Under the pieces are notes generated by a model. It was not told the DNA's origin. It worked only from the letters and a program-made list of their open reading frames with translations, and did not search any database. From contig JAFZDG010000071.1 of the NCBI GenBank assembly GCA_017561285.1, positions 1 to 15,179 of the forward strand: a stretch of DNA of 15,179 nt, given 5' to 3'. Positions 5,935 to 14,262 of this stretch are shown in pieces (position 1 is the first letter of the stretch; each line of letters begins with the position of its first letter). A program made the translations under genes and the position numbers. This DNA comes from Bacteroidaceae bacterium. Its GTDB lineage: Bacteria > Bacteroidota > Bacteroidia > Bacteroidales > Barnesiellaceae_A.

Positions 5935-6205
5935 AACTCGGTTTTTGGGTTTTTAAGATAAATATTAATTGTTATGGGTATCTGTTATTTTTACTGTAAC
6001 AAGAAAACAACAATATGGATGTAAAAGTTTTTTTGCAGTTATAAAATGTTTCGAGCAAAAAGAGTCACATCGATAAGTCTATTACTGAAATTTCGCTATC
6101 TTTGAGGTGAACCTCGAAGATATATTTCACTCGCTGTGAAAAATATTGAAGTAAACTTCATATTTCTCGCTCACCTTTCGCTATCTTTGTAAAAATTTAG
6201 TGACA
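5935..6205. promoter_or_regulatory. Divergent intergenic region with duplicated promoter word and three hairpins
   Basis: This region has no coding frame. TTTCGCTATCTTTG occurs twice on the plus strand, at 6091-6104 and 6176-6189. Each copy contains TATCTTTG, a match to TAnnTTTG. Between them lie three short hairpins: CTTTGAGG/CCTCGAAG with TGAA loop (6100-6119), TTTCAC/GTGAAA (6125-6141) and TGAAG/CTTCA (6148-6160). A good -33 TTG is missing at the usual distance from either box. The right box, 17 bases before the ATG at 6206, is close for a normal leader. Confidence 0.6.
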
Positions 6206-7297
6206 ATGAAGAAACGTATAGCTTGGATTACTGCCGATTATTTTGTGGATGTGGATATGCCTATTGTGCCATATCTATCGGAAGAGTATGAAATAGAGTG
6301 GTATATTATCCAAGGATTTGATGGAAAGATAGAAGTGCCGGAAATTACAGCTCCCTGTAAGATATATAAAAGACGTATTCCATATCGCCGCCGCAATCCC
6401 AAGTGTATATCGTTTTATGCCGGTATTGCCAAGCAAATAAAGGCTTTTGCCCCCGATGTTATCTATGTAGATGCAATGGAAGTACCCTATATGTATCCGG
6501 TACTCGACTTTTATTTGCCTACGTCCAAGATGGTGCATGCCACGCACAACGTAGTGTCGTACGAAGGTTGGCATCATCGTCGTCTCTCACAATTGTATCT
6601 GTCGTACGTTTTTACTCGTCACAAGCATTTTCATTTGTTTTCGCAGCATGCCCGCACAGAGTTTGAGGCGATGTATAGCAACAAGAATATTATGTACACA
6701 CCGTTGTCGCTCAAAGACTATGGGCAACCCACACCGGGTGTTGTACCTGCCAACGACAAGGTGAGTTATCTGTTCTTTGGTAATGTGCGACAAAACAAGC
6801 GTCTCGATGTGATGTTGCAGGCCTTTGCCAAGTTGCCGGCCGATATGCAAAGTCGTGTGCATATATCTGTATTGGGCTCGTGCGATAATGTGGCATACTA
6901 CAAAGAGATGGTCGATGCATTGGATTGCTCGGTTACGTTTACACCCGAGCGTATTGCCGATGAGGAGGTTGCCGACATATTTGCCCGACATCACTATTTG
7001 GTTCTACCCTATGAGAATGTAACGCAGAGCGGACCTCATATGATAGCTTATAACTATGGTATGCCGGTAATAGCCACCCGTATCGAAGGATTTACCGAAC
7101 ACATTACCGATGGCTATGATGGCTATTTGTTTGAGGTAAATGATGTGGACAGTCTGGTAAGGGTGTTGCAAAATACAATAACGTTGTCATCGCACGAGTA
7201 TGGTGTGTTGTGCGATAACTTGAAAAAAACTATTGCTCAAAAGTATTCTTCGGAGAGTATCTTGGCAGAGTATAAACGTTTTTTTGATACAATATGA
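6206..7297 (+). CDS. Glycosyltransferase, GT4-like (GT-B fold)
   Basis: This gene encodes 363 residues from the ATG at 6206. A GTG two codons earlier (6200) is possible but less likely. The layout is a GT-B enzyme: an N-terminal acceptor half containing 'FAPDVIYVDAMEVPYMYPVL' and 'MVHATHNVVSYEGWHH', then the C-terminal half starting at 'YLFFGNVRQNKRLDVMLQAF' (about 188-207), a standard GT4 sugar-nucleotide domain start. The donor-site region 'LVLPYENVTQSGPHMIAYN' with 'YGMPVIATRIEGFTEHI' (about 265-300) replaces the classic EX7E spacing, as in several GT4 subgroups. No membrane segment is seen, so it is a cytoplasmic enzyme acting at the inner membrane on lipid-linked sugar. Its stop overlaps the next gene's start (ATGA). 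Donor and acceptor sugars cannot be read. Confidence 0.88.
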   Translation: MKKRIAWITADYFVDVDMPIVPYLSEEYEIEWYIIQGFDGKIEVPEITAPCKIYKRRIPYRRRNPKCISFYAGIAKQIKAFAPDVIYVDAMEVPYMYPVLDFYLPTSKMVHATHNVVSYEGWHHRRLSQLYLSYVFTRHKHFHLFSQHARTEFEAMYSNKNIMYTPLSLKDYGQPTPGVVPANDKVSYLFFGNVRQNKRLDVMLQAFAKLPADMQSRVHISVLGSCDNVAYYKEMVDALDCSVTFTPERIADEEVADIFARHHYLVLPYENVTQSGPHMIAYNYGMPVIATRIEGFTEHITDGYDGYLFEVNDVDSLVRVLQNTITLSSHEYGVLCDNLKKTIAQKYSSESILAEYKRFFDTI

Positions 7298-8283
7298 AAC
7301 TGAAAGAAAGAGTGCGTCAATTTATACGTCACAATAGCATTATATTGTTTTTTCGCTTGCTTGCCGATGCTGTACTCGAAGCCTATAGCCAAAGTAGGCA
7401 TCTGGGCGCATCTCGTATGATGCACGATGAAGTGAAATTTGCTGCCGACCTTTGTATCAGAACGCATGCCATAGAAAAGGGTATGTCTATAGGTTCTGTG
7501 CGCGTGGGGTTTGGGCAACCCAAGGTGCTATCGCTTATAGATGATTTGCTTATATATGTGAGCCGTTTTCCTTCGGCACAAATAGATGAGTCGATGGCGG
7601 TGATTGAGCGTTATATAGCCTTCAATTGCCATAATGGTTGCAACGTGGAACAAGTGGCATCTCGGTATGAACAGCTTAAGAAAGCCTATGCGATGAGGGA
7701 AAATATAGAGGCCGGTATTGCTTCCTGCAATCGTGCCGAGACATTGCAGGCTGCTAATGCATCGTTCGACTTGTTCTCGCAAAGCAGATACTCGATACGC
7801 GATTTCGATCAGCAAGGGGTGATTGATGAGAATGATATCATAGCAGCTATCGATATAGCCCGTAAAGCTCCTTCGGCTTGTAACCGACAGCCGGCTTGCG
7901 CTCATATATATAAGGGTAAAAAGGCTCACGAGTTGTTCGATTTTCAAGGCGGTTGCAATGGCTTTGGGCAAGATATGCCATATGCCATTCTTGTTACGGC
8001 CGATATGCGTCGCTACTTTATCAATGAGCGTCACCAGATGTATGTAGATGGAGGCTTGTTTGCGATGGAGCTGCTCCTCTCTTTGCATTATAAGGGGGTT
8101 GCCACCATACCGCTTACAACGGCATATAAGACAATGCGAACTCGATTATTGAAAAAGCGTTTTGGCATTGCAGCCAACGAAGTGCCTATTATGATAATAG
8201 GGGTGGGAGCTTATAAAGAGTCATACAAAGTAGCGGTATCGCATCGCAATCCCGTAGCATCGTATTACAAAATGCACGATTAA
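7294..8283 (+). CDS. Nitroreductase-family protein with N-terminal extension, polysaccharide-locus type
   Basis: This 329-residue protein starts on the ATGA that ends the glycosyltransferase gene. Residues 1-155 are an extension with 'HAIEKGMSIGSVRVGFGQPK' (58-77), a motif seen in nitroreductase homologues found in exopolysaccharide loci. From about residue 160 comes an FMN-dependent nitroreductase domain: 'SRYSIRDF' (164-171) matching the SrrSiR.F FMN-phosphate motif, 'ARKAPSACNRQP' (189-200), and a late 'GVATIPLTTAYK' segment. Ordinary nitroreductases are about 200 residues, so this one is long. The reaction is unknown; FMN-based reduction or oxidation of a sugar or lipid-linked intermediate is a reasonable inference. 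Its stop TAA shares TTAA with the convergent pyruvyl transferase gene. Confidence 0.82.
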   Translation: MKLKERVRQFIRHNSIILFFRLLADAVLEAYSQSRHLGASRMMHDEVKFAADLCIRTHAIEKGMSIGSVRVGFGQPKVLSLIDDLLIYVSRFPSAQIDESMAVIERYIAFNCHNGCNVEQVASRYEQLKKAYAMRENIEAGIASCNRAETLQAANASFDLFSQSRYSIRDFDQQGVIDENDIIAAIDIARKAPSACNRQPACAHIYKGKKAHELFDFQGGCNGFGQDMPYAILVTADMRRYFINERHQMYVDGGLFAMELLLSLHYKGVATIPLTTAYKTMRTRLLKKRFGIAANEVPIMIIGVGAYKESYKVAVSHRNPVASYYKMHD

Positions 8284-9422
8284 TAGTGCGCGCTCTTATC
8301 GAGAAAGTCGAGGTATATCCGGGCGCACGACTCTATTTTGTTTTCTATGGCCTTTTGTCGGTTGTGGAAGTTGTTGAGTATTTCCTCTATGCGTCCTATA
8401 AAGTACTCGGCTTTGAGTTGTGACGGATTGTCGATTATGTGACCGGGGTAAAGGTCAAATTCCTTTATCAATGAGGAGCATTTAGAATCGCCCAACGTTG
8501 TGGTATATGAGTTGTCCGATACATATGTAAGCGGAGCAATGCCGTTTTTGAGCGCAAAGATTGTGTCGTGGAATCGATGTGTGACAATGAGGCTGAAGTA
8601 TCGGTACACACCCAATTGCTCGAGTGGCGATAGTGCGTTGAGTATTATATCGGCCCAAGGTGCAGGACGCAGTGAAACAATTGTATATCCCTTTTTCCTG
8701 AAGTGTGCAGCTACAGCTTTACACCACGAGTCGGTGCGATAGGTGTGGAAGCAGATGCTGCGTTGAGGAATTGTTATACGATTCTTTTGCAGATATTGCT
8801 CAATGGGGGCATAGTCTATCGGTAGCGTAAAGGTAGGATCGGGTATAATCTCTATTTTATCGGGAGAGGCAAAGTTGGTGAGGAGATTGTATGTGGTAAT
8901 GTCTCTTACACCCATTGCCGAGAAGTCATCGATGCTATGTTGCAGTTTCTCTATTTGTTCGCTGCAAAGCTTGGTATATTCAGTATTTTTGCACGAAGCC
9001 GCCAACAAAATTTTTTTTGCTCTAATGTTCTTAGTGAGCCAATATGCAGTAATGTCTTTGCTCTCTTTGGGCAGGCGGTCGAGTTCGAGCAGTGTGTCGG
9101 CTCCGATGTATATAACATCGTACTTGCGTTCCTCTATAAATTGCAGAGCCGATGGTATGTGGGTAATGATGTGGTCTTTCCTTACGCCTAACGACTCTTT
9201 TTTAAAAAGGATATATTGTTGAATGCGGCGACAATCGTTGAGCAACGATTGGGGCGTTGCGTTGGATAGATATGGTTTGCAATCGGGGCGAAATGCGTGA
9301 AATGGGATTACCTCGACACAATCATTTTTGTGCCGCTGTTGTATAGCTTTGAGTGTGGCATATGCTTGTAGATTGGTGCCACAGTTGAGATCGCCATAGT
9401 ATGTGAGTAATCCGATTTTCAT
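8280..9422 (-). CDS. Polysaccharide pyruvyl transferase family protein
   Basis: The protein has 380 residues. The N-terminus 'LLTYYGDLNCGTNLQAYA' (residues 5-22) is the typical nucleotide-binding-like start of PF04230. Later family landmarks are 'YDVIYIGADTLLEL' (101-114), 'GVRDITTYNLL' (171-181), 'IPDPTF' (193-198) and 'THRFHDTIFALKNGIAP' (281-297), which stands for the S.HGtvfal.n.P motif. The family transfers pyruvate from phosphoenolpyruvate to a sugar as a ketal, adding negative charge to surface polymers. One difference is Arg-Phe-His-Asp where many members have Arg-x-His-Gly. It is the last gene of the minus-strand cluster, 11 bases after the GT26 gene. Its 3' end overlaps the plus-strand nitroreductase gene by four bases. 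Pyruvylation as the actual product modification is inference from family. Confidence 0.88.
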   Translation of the reverse strand: MKIGLLTYYGDLNCGTNLQAYATLKAIQQRHKNDCVEVIPFHAFRPDCKPYLSNATPQSLLNDCRRIQQYILFKKESLGVRKDHIITHIPSALQFIEERKYDVIYIGADTLLELDRLPKESKDITAYWLTKNIRAKKILLAASCKNTEYTKLCSEQIEKLQHSIDDFSAMGVRDITTYNLLTNFASPDKIEIIPDPTFTLPIDYAPIEQYLQKNRITIPQRSICFHTYRTDSWCKAVAAHFRKKGYTIVSLRPAPWADIILNALSPLEQLGVYRYFSLIVTHRFHDTIFALKNGIAPLTYVSDNSYTTTLGDSKCSSLIKEFDLYPGHIIDNPSQLKAEYFIGRIEEILNNFHNRQKAIENKIESCARIYLDFLDKSAHY

Positions 9423-9433
9423 GAAGCGCTTCG

Positions 9434-10183
9434 TTACTTAAATGGGTTGTGGTATGTACCTACAAATTGTTTGAAGAAATAAGCAAAGAATTGTGGATCG
9501 CGAACAAAGTAGCGTTTAAAAAGACGTTTGGGTTCTTTGATGAAGCGATATAGCCACTCCATACGCAACTTTTGCCATATAATAGGTGCGCGCTTCAGTG
9601 TCTTGGCTTCAAAGTCTATCGTTGCTCCCAATGCCATAAATATCTTTACATTGGGCATATGTTGGCGGTAGCGATATATCCAACACTCTTGTTTGGGTGC
9701 GCCTACGCCCACTACCAATACAGTTGCTCCCGATTGGTTTACGATATCAACCAAATGCATACACTCCTCTTCGTTTTTCTCAAATCCAAACGAGGGAGAG
9801 TGTGCTCCTACCACCATTTCGCGTCCCATTGCAGTGTTTATCTCTTGTTGGGCTTTGAGGGCAATGCCTTCGGCTGCACCTAATAGAAATATCTTGCAGT
9901 CGGGGTTGTTGCGATGATAGTTATAGAAAGCCGGGAAGAAACTTGAGCCCGGAATAGCCTCGGGGATTCTCTTTTTTAGTAGCTTGGAAATGAGTTGGAG
10001 TATGCGGCTGTCGCATACAATCCATTCGGCCTTTTGGTAGGCATCGTATAGCACCTTGTTACGCTGCAATTCTACTAAATGATCGACATTGGGAGTGTAG
10101 AGAACACCCTCTTTCAGCCTACCAAGCAGTTCTTCTTGAGTAATGCAGAGAATATCTATATTGAGTAAGCGGGTAGTTTCCAT
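9434..10183 (-). CDS. WecG/TagA/CpsF-family glycosyltransferase (GT26)
   Basis: At 249 residues this is the usual family length. Motifs in order are 'YTPNVDHLVELQRN' (29-42), 'EWIVCDSRILQLISKL' (53-68, with the conserved Asp58), 'PGSSFFPAF', 'KIFLLGAAEGIA' (97-108), 'VVGVGAPKQECWIY' (157-170, the GxGxPkQE signature) and 'KRAPIIWQKLRMEWLYR' (198-214) followed by EPKRLFKRY. Known members transfer ManNAc(A) or related sugars onto the undecaprenyl-linked first sugar, making the second step of repeat-unit synthesis. It works at the cytoplasmic face, often through its amphipathic C-terminus. It sits 6 bases after the GT4 gene and 11 before the pyruvyl transferase. The exact sugar is not readable. 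Confidence 0.92.
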   Translation of the reverse strand: METTRLLNIDILCITQEELLGRLKEGVLYTPNVDHLVELQRNKVLYDAYQKAEWIVCDSRILQLISKLLKKRIPEAIPGSSFFPAFYNYHRNNPDCKIFLLGAAEGIALKAQQEINTAMGREMVVGAHSPSFGFEKNEEECMHLVDIVNQSGATVLVVGVGAPKQECWIYRYRQHMPNVKIFMALGATIDFEAKTLKRAPIIWQKLRMEWLYRFIKEPKRLFKRYFVRDPQFFAYFFKQFVGTYHNPFK

Positions 10184-10189
10184 CAGTAG

Positions 10190-11269
10190 TTATTTGAGTA
10201 AGTCGTTATACACTTTGCAAAGGCTTCCCATTACGCTTTCGGGGAAGTAGGGTTGCGCTTTTGTATAGCTTGCTTCGCCATATTGCGATATAAGGTCGGG
10301 GTTGTCGATGAAATAATGCAGAGCGCTGCTTATCTCTTTGTGATTGCCCGGTTGCACCAATATGCCATTTTGGTATGGTTCAACAACCTCGGGTATGCCG
10401 CCAACGGGGGTAGATATAATGGGCATACGGTAGCTCATCGCTTCGAGAATGCCTATGGGTAGTCCTTCGTTGTATGAGGGTAGGATGTATATGTGAGCCC
10501 ATTCGAGACATTCGGTTTTTTTGTTGCCCGACACCCAACCCATAAATGTAACAAAATCGCTAAGGTTGTGATGGCGAATAAAAGCTTGTAGTTTCTCTTC
10601 TTCGAGGTTGCCTCCTATGTGCAGTTCTATGTGTTGTGCAAAGTAATCTCGTTCGTTCGATATTGCTTGCAATAGGTCGTATATGCCTTTTCGCTTACCT
10701 ATCTCACCCAAGAAGAGAAGTCTGATTTTGTCGTTCGATGTTCGCACGATGGGGGTTGTTGGCGGAGTAACGATGTTGTTGAGAATGACAATCTTCTCTT
10801 CGGCAACGCCAATCGAGGTAAAATACTCCTTCCACCACTGCGACAATACAATGAGGCGGTCGCAGTAGTTGATGGTGCGGGTAATCCATTCTTTATTGTG
10901 ATGGTTGTCGTAATACTCAACAAAGTCGCAAGCATGCTGGTGCATAATGATTCTTTTGCCAAAGAGTCGTGCGATATTTACAAACACAGCTTTGCGCGAA
11001 AACGAGGCGTTGGCAGCACCTTGTATGTGAACAATCTTGATGTTGCGATTGAAAATGAGTGATAGTGTAAACTGTATGATGGAACTGAGTGCATACCACA
11101 CTTTTACCGGCATAGATGCCAGCTTCCATGAGGTGATATATTGCAACTTGTCGATGTACCGAAAATAAGAGTTGATGACCGATGCCATACCTCCGGGAGT
11201 ATCGCGTTTTACTCCCACCATTATTACCTGTTGTGATATCTCTATGGGTATGAGGTTGTTGTGTGGCAT
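10190..11269 (-). CDS. Glycosyltransferase family 4
   Basis: This 359-residue GT-B enzyme has the N-terminal glycine-rich acceptor loop 'KRDTPGGMASVINSYF' (21-36), a middle 'NYCDRLIVLSQWWKEYF' (134-150), 'IRLLFLGEIGKRKGIYDLLQ' opening the donor domain (182-201), and the EX7E motif in 'YNEGLPIGILEAM' with Glu268 and Glu276, followed by 'PVGGIPEVV'. It is a retaining GT4-type enzyme using a nucleotide sugar on a lipid-linked chain at the cytoplasmic face. The ATG at 11269 gives about 15 residues before the first strand; Met17 is an alternative start. It is the first gene after a 139-base gap in the cluster and has its own possible promoter (TAGCTTTG at 11386-11393). Sugar specificity is unknown. 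Confidence 0.92.
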   Translation of the reverse strand: MPHNNLIPIEISQQVIMVGVKRDTPGGMASVINSYFRYIDKLQYITSWKLASMPVKVWYALSSIIQFTLSLIFNRNIKIVHIQGAANASFSRKAVFVNIARLFGKRIIMHQHACDFVEYYDNHHNKEWITRTINYCDRLIVLSQWWKEYFTSIGVAEEKIVILNNIVTPPTTPIVRTSNDKIRLLFLGEIGKRKGIYDLLQAISNERDYFAQHIELHIGGNLEEEKLQAFIRHHNLSDFVTFMGWVSGNKKTECLEWAHIYILPSYNEGLPIGILEAMSYRMPIISTPVGGIPEVVEPYQNGILVQPGNHKEISSALHYFIDNPDLISQYGEASYTKAQPYFPESVMGSLCKVYNDLLK

Positions 11270-11313
11270 CGCTATGGGTTGGTTATATCGTTACGTATCT
11301 TTGCGTGTGTTGC

Positions 11314-11333
11314 TTGTATATATCAATATACAA
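11314..11333 (-). promoter_or_regulatory. Perfect 8-bp hairpin in GT4 leader
   Basis: TTGTATAT (11314-11321) pairs perfectly with ATATACAA (11326-11333) around a 4-base ATCA loop, 45 bases upstream of the GT4 start. It has no T-run and is A+T-rich, so it is more likely an operator-like or leader hairpin than a terminator. Function is unknown. Confidence 0.4.
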
Positions 11334-11385
11334 ACTTACTCAATAAATTTGAAATCGTCAAAGATTTGTCTCTAATAAATCACAA

Positions 11386-11393
11386 CAAAGCTA
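11386..11393 (-). promoter_or_regulatory. -7 box (TAGCTTTG) in the polymerase/GT4 gap
   Basis: The minus-strand TAGCTTTG matches TAnnTTTG and lies in the 139-base gap between polymerase and GT4 genes, giving a leader of roughly 110 bases. No -33 TTG is visible at the standard spacing. It may be an internal promoter or chance. Confidence 0.35.
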
Positions 11394-11408
11394 TTTTTTA
11401 TGCCTTTT

Positions 11409-12842
11409 TTATGCCTCGATGTTGTTTCTTGGATTGATTGTGTGGGATGAATGTTCCGGAGTACTCTCCTCCCATTTATAACGGTCGATGGCAACGGCAA
11501 AGAATACAAGCATCCATATGTTGCGCATAAGTACATTCACCGGAGCCCAGTCGGCCATACCGTGTATGAGTATGTAGCTGATGAGTGCAACGGCATATAG
11601 TGCCATAATCTTGTATGACTCATTGTAGTCGCCGCGCAGTCTCGATTTTATTTTCAAGAATTGTCTGATGATATAATATACAATGGGTAGTGTGCCTATT
11701 ATGCCCAACTCCGATAGCAGGATAAGGAGAACGTTGTGTATCGGATTTGAACCCATAAACTCTTCGGCTCGCCAGAAGATTTTATTTATATCGCCAAATG
11801 TGGCTCCAAATGATATATTTCTTCTGATGTATTCGAGGTGTGTATTGAGACCTAATCCGAAAAATGGGTGTTCTTGGATAATTTCATAACCACAATAATA
11901 GTGCATCATACGAGCCAGCATCATCTCGTCCATATTACTACCAATAAAACTGTTCTTGATAGGTGTGAGGAAGATGAGAGCCGATGCCAAAAGGAGCATT
12001 GGCAGTATGAGTGTGAAGATATTTTTGATGGTAAAAATAGAACTTTCGCGTGTGCGGTATATCAGTACCAATAGTATTGTTGTTCCTATCGTGGCCAATA
12101 GAGCAGTGCGAGAGAATGTAAATATGAGAACAAAAAATGCAATAAGTCCCCAAGTAAGACTTTTCTGTTTTCTGAAGCCCATCATATAGCATATAGCAAA
12201 GAAGGCTACGGTTATGGCCATATAACCACCCAGTGCATTGGGGTGATTGAACGTGCCGGGAGCACCCGGGCGTTCGGCTGCACGTATCGATACACCTTCT
12301 CTGAATAGCTCTACTACGGCAGTTATACCCAATATCGGATAGCAGATGGTGAGTATGAGTTGTAGTAGGGTGGTATATACCAATCCCTCATATATGCCCT
12401 TGAGCAGTGTATCTATGTTGACACAACTGCACACAATGTAAAGAAATAGCAGGTAACTGAATATTTGTGCTATTGCAAGGATTGTAGATGAGGATATGAC
12501 ATTGGATGGATTGAAAATATTGACAGCTGCAAATACCGTAAGAGCCAGCACTACATACCAGGGTATTCTCATCGAGTGCCATTTCATACGTTTCGACAGA
12601 ACGATAAAGAATATAGGTGTTATGAGCATATATACCTCGAGCCTATATTTAAATCCAAATACACCATCAACATAGTAGCGATCTAACTCTATAAGAGGCA
12701 GACCAAAACCCAAGCAATTGGTAAAGATGAAGAATGAAATAAATATTTCGCACCACTTGTCGTAGGTGAGATGGCGAGAATTGTGTACAATCTTAAGTCC
12801 GTACACCAATACCGATATGACTATAAATAGTATTGCTCCCAT
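11409..12842 (-). CDS. O-antigen ligase/polymerase family protein (Wzy-like)
   Basis: This 477-residue integral membrane protein has about 11-12 hydrophobic segments from residue 2 onward and a large loop before the last segments. Family (PF04932) marks are 'GAPGTFNHPNALGGYMA' (193-209), 'FTFSRTALLATIG' (241-253), 'IIQEHPFFGLGLNTHLEYIR' (321-340) and 'PIHNVLLILLSELGIIGTLP' (367-386). These match the short FSRT, HPffGlG and HN.yL.il.E.GiiG motifs of Wzy and WaaL proteins. Next to a Wzx flippase and a Wzc kinase the polymerase role, joining repeat units on undecaprenyl diphosphate in the periplasm, is favoured over ligase, but sequence alone cannot separate them. It begins 3 bases after the flippase stop. 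Its last 25 residues are polar and probably cytoplasmic. Confidence 0.9.
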   Translation of the reverse strand: MGAILFIVISVLVYGLKIVHNSRHLTYDKWCEIFISFFIFTNCLGFGLPLIELDRYYVDGVFGFKYRLEVYMLITPIFFIVLSKRMKWHSMRIPWYVVLALTVFAAVNIFNPSNVISSSTILAIAQIFSYLLFLYIVCSCVNIDTLLKGIYEGLVYTTLLQLILTICYPILGITAVVELFREGVSIRAAERPGAPGTFNHPNALGGYMAITVAFFAICYMMGFRKQKSLTWGLIAFFVLIFTFSRTALLATIGTTILLVLIYRTRESSIFTIKNIFTLILPMLLLASALIFLTPIKNSFIGSNMDEMMLARMMHYYCGYEIIQEHPFFGLGLNTHLEYIRRNISFGATFGDINKIFWRAEEFMGSNPIHNVLLILLSELGIIGTLPIVYYIIRQFLKIKSRLRGDYNESYKIMALYAVALISYILIHGMADWAPVNVLMRNIWMLVFFAVAIDRYKWEESTPEHSSHTINPRNNIEA

Positions 12843-12845
12843 ATC

Positions 12846-14240
12846 CTATGCCTTATTTATGTTTAATAAACGTAAAGCATATATTCCAATTACTACAACG
12901 CCTATGGCAAACAGTATTCCAATCACAAACGTGGGTATGGGTAGATATGCGAGTAGTGCTCCTATTATCAGTATTAATAAGGAGCTGAAAAATAGTCGGT
13001 TGGGCGCAATTCTAAAGCAGAATCGTGTGTCGAACAAACGGTATATCATCAGATAAGCATATGATATGATAAGCGATGCCGAAATACCCATAAGTCCCCA
13101 GCGGGTTACGGTAAAATAGTTGAGCACTATAGCCAATACAGCTGTTGAGATAATAGAGGGGAGTCCTCTATGTGTCTTGCGCGAGCATTGGTATGCAAGG
13201 TCGAGAAACGAACCTATGGCATGCAATTGTACTGCTATGAATAGCGGGTAAATGTATATATAGCTCTCTTGGTAACTTTCGGCTACAATATAGGGATAAA
13301 TGATGCGAAGTCCCAATGTGCCTAATACAATGGTTGAGCTGAGGAAGAAGAAATAGTTGTTGAATATTTTGGAGAAAAACCGGTTGCTGTCGTCCGAGTT
13401 CATCTCTTTGATGGCTATTTCTTGCCAAGTTTGATAGAATATGCCGGCCGCAATTTGGAGTATATTGGAAAACTTGACAGCAATGGCAAAGATACCGTTG
13501 TATTCGAGTCCGAGGTATTGTACAATGAATATTTTGCTTGAACTCTCAATGAGCCACCAGGCCAATACGTTGGGTAGTAGAGGTATGGTGTATTTCAGCA
13601 GCTCTTTTCCTACACCCTTTGCACACTCTTTGCGATGCTTGAGGTATATGGAGATGAAGTGAATGCGGGTTTCGATAATAATAAGCGAGATGATGCGACT
13701 GAGCAGATTGGCCAAGAAAATAGCCAATACTCCCATCTTGAGCACTACCAGGAAGATAACACTGAAGAAGAGTACGAGCAGTGTGTTGATGATGCCAATC
13801 GTTACAAAAAAACGCGTATGTCCCAACCCCCTGACAACTTGTATCATAACTTCGTAGAAAGCATAGGCAATGAGCGTAGCTACGATAATAGGGTAGTAGG
13901 GTAGGTGTGAAAGGTAGTAATAGGCAATAGCGGCAATAATGGCTATGATGGTGCAGTTGCGTAGCAGCGTGCGAATGACGTATGATACGACCTGTTTTTG
14001 AGGATGTGGACAGGTCTTGTCTATAAGAAAACGGAACGCTCCATCGCGCAAGTCGAGTGTGATGAATGGCACCATTATCATAATGAGCGTAATCGACATA
14101 TCGAAATAGCCCATCTCATCTTTTGCCAAGAAGAATGTGTACAAAGGCATCAGTGCAAAGGCTATGAGCCTTGCACCTATCGTTCCTATAGCGTATATAG
14201 AAAACGTGTTGAGAAATTCTTTGCCTCTGTTACCTGCCAT
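12846..14240 (-). CDS. Oligosaccharide flippase (Wzx-like)
   Basis: This 464-residue MOP-superfamily type protein has about 12-14 hydrophobic helices across its whole length. It begins 'FLNTFSIYAIGTIGARLIAF' (residues 9-28), then 'LYTFFLAKDEMGYFDMSITL', the usual polysaccharide flippase N-terminal pattern (G....i..f...pl.tr.ls..eyG.......). A second half repeats the pattern at 'YTIPLLPNVLAWWLIESSSK', typical of the internal duplication. It moves undecaprenyl-linked repeat units across the inner membrane. The start ATG at 14240 is 22 bases from the Wzc stop, and the TAG stop lies 3 bases before the polymerase start, so Wzc, Wzx and Wzy are tightly linked. Substrate unknown. Confidence 0.92.
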   Translation of the reverse strand: MAGNRGKEFLNTFSIYAIGTIGARLIAFALMPLYTFFLAKDEMGYFDMSITLIMIMVPFITLDLRDGAFRFLIDKTCPHPQKQVVSYVIRTLLRNCTIIAIIAAIAYYYLSHLPYYPIIVATLIAYAFYEVMIQVVRGLGHTRFFVTIGIINTLLVLFFSVIFLVVLKMGVLAIFLANLLSRIISLIIIETRIHFISIYLKHRKECAKGVGKELLKYTIPLLPNVLAWWLIESSSKIFIVQYLGLEYNGIFAIAVKFSNILQIAAGIFYQTWQEIAIKEMNSDDSNRFFSKIFNNYFFFLSSTIVLGTLGLRIIYPYIVAESYQESYIYIYPLFIAVQLHAIGSFLDLAYQCSRKTHRGLPSIISTAVLAIVLNYFTVTRWGLMGISASLIISYAYLMIYRLFDTRFCFRIAPNRLFFSSLLILIIGALLAYLPIPTFVIGILFAIGVVVIGIYALRLLNINKA

Positions 14241-14262
14241 TGTGGTGGGGCTTGTGTGTGGC

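Noticed and set aside
6200..6205. GTG start two codons before the glycosyltransferase ATG
   Set aside because: The ATG at 6206 begins the typical MKKRIAWIT strand; the GTG adds only two residues and is the rarer start.
11296..11303. Plus-strand TATCTTTG as a promoter
   Set aside because: No plus-strand gene lies downstream; it sits antisense in the GT4 leader and has no matching -33 box.
13635..13904. Plus-strand open frame of 89 codons
   Set aside because: Acidic, repetitive shadow of the flippase gene on the opposite strand with no start context.
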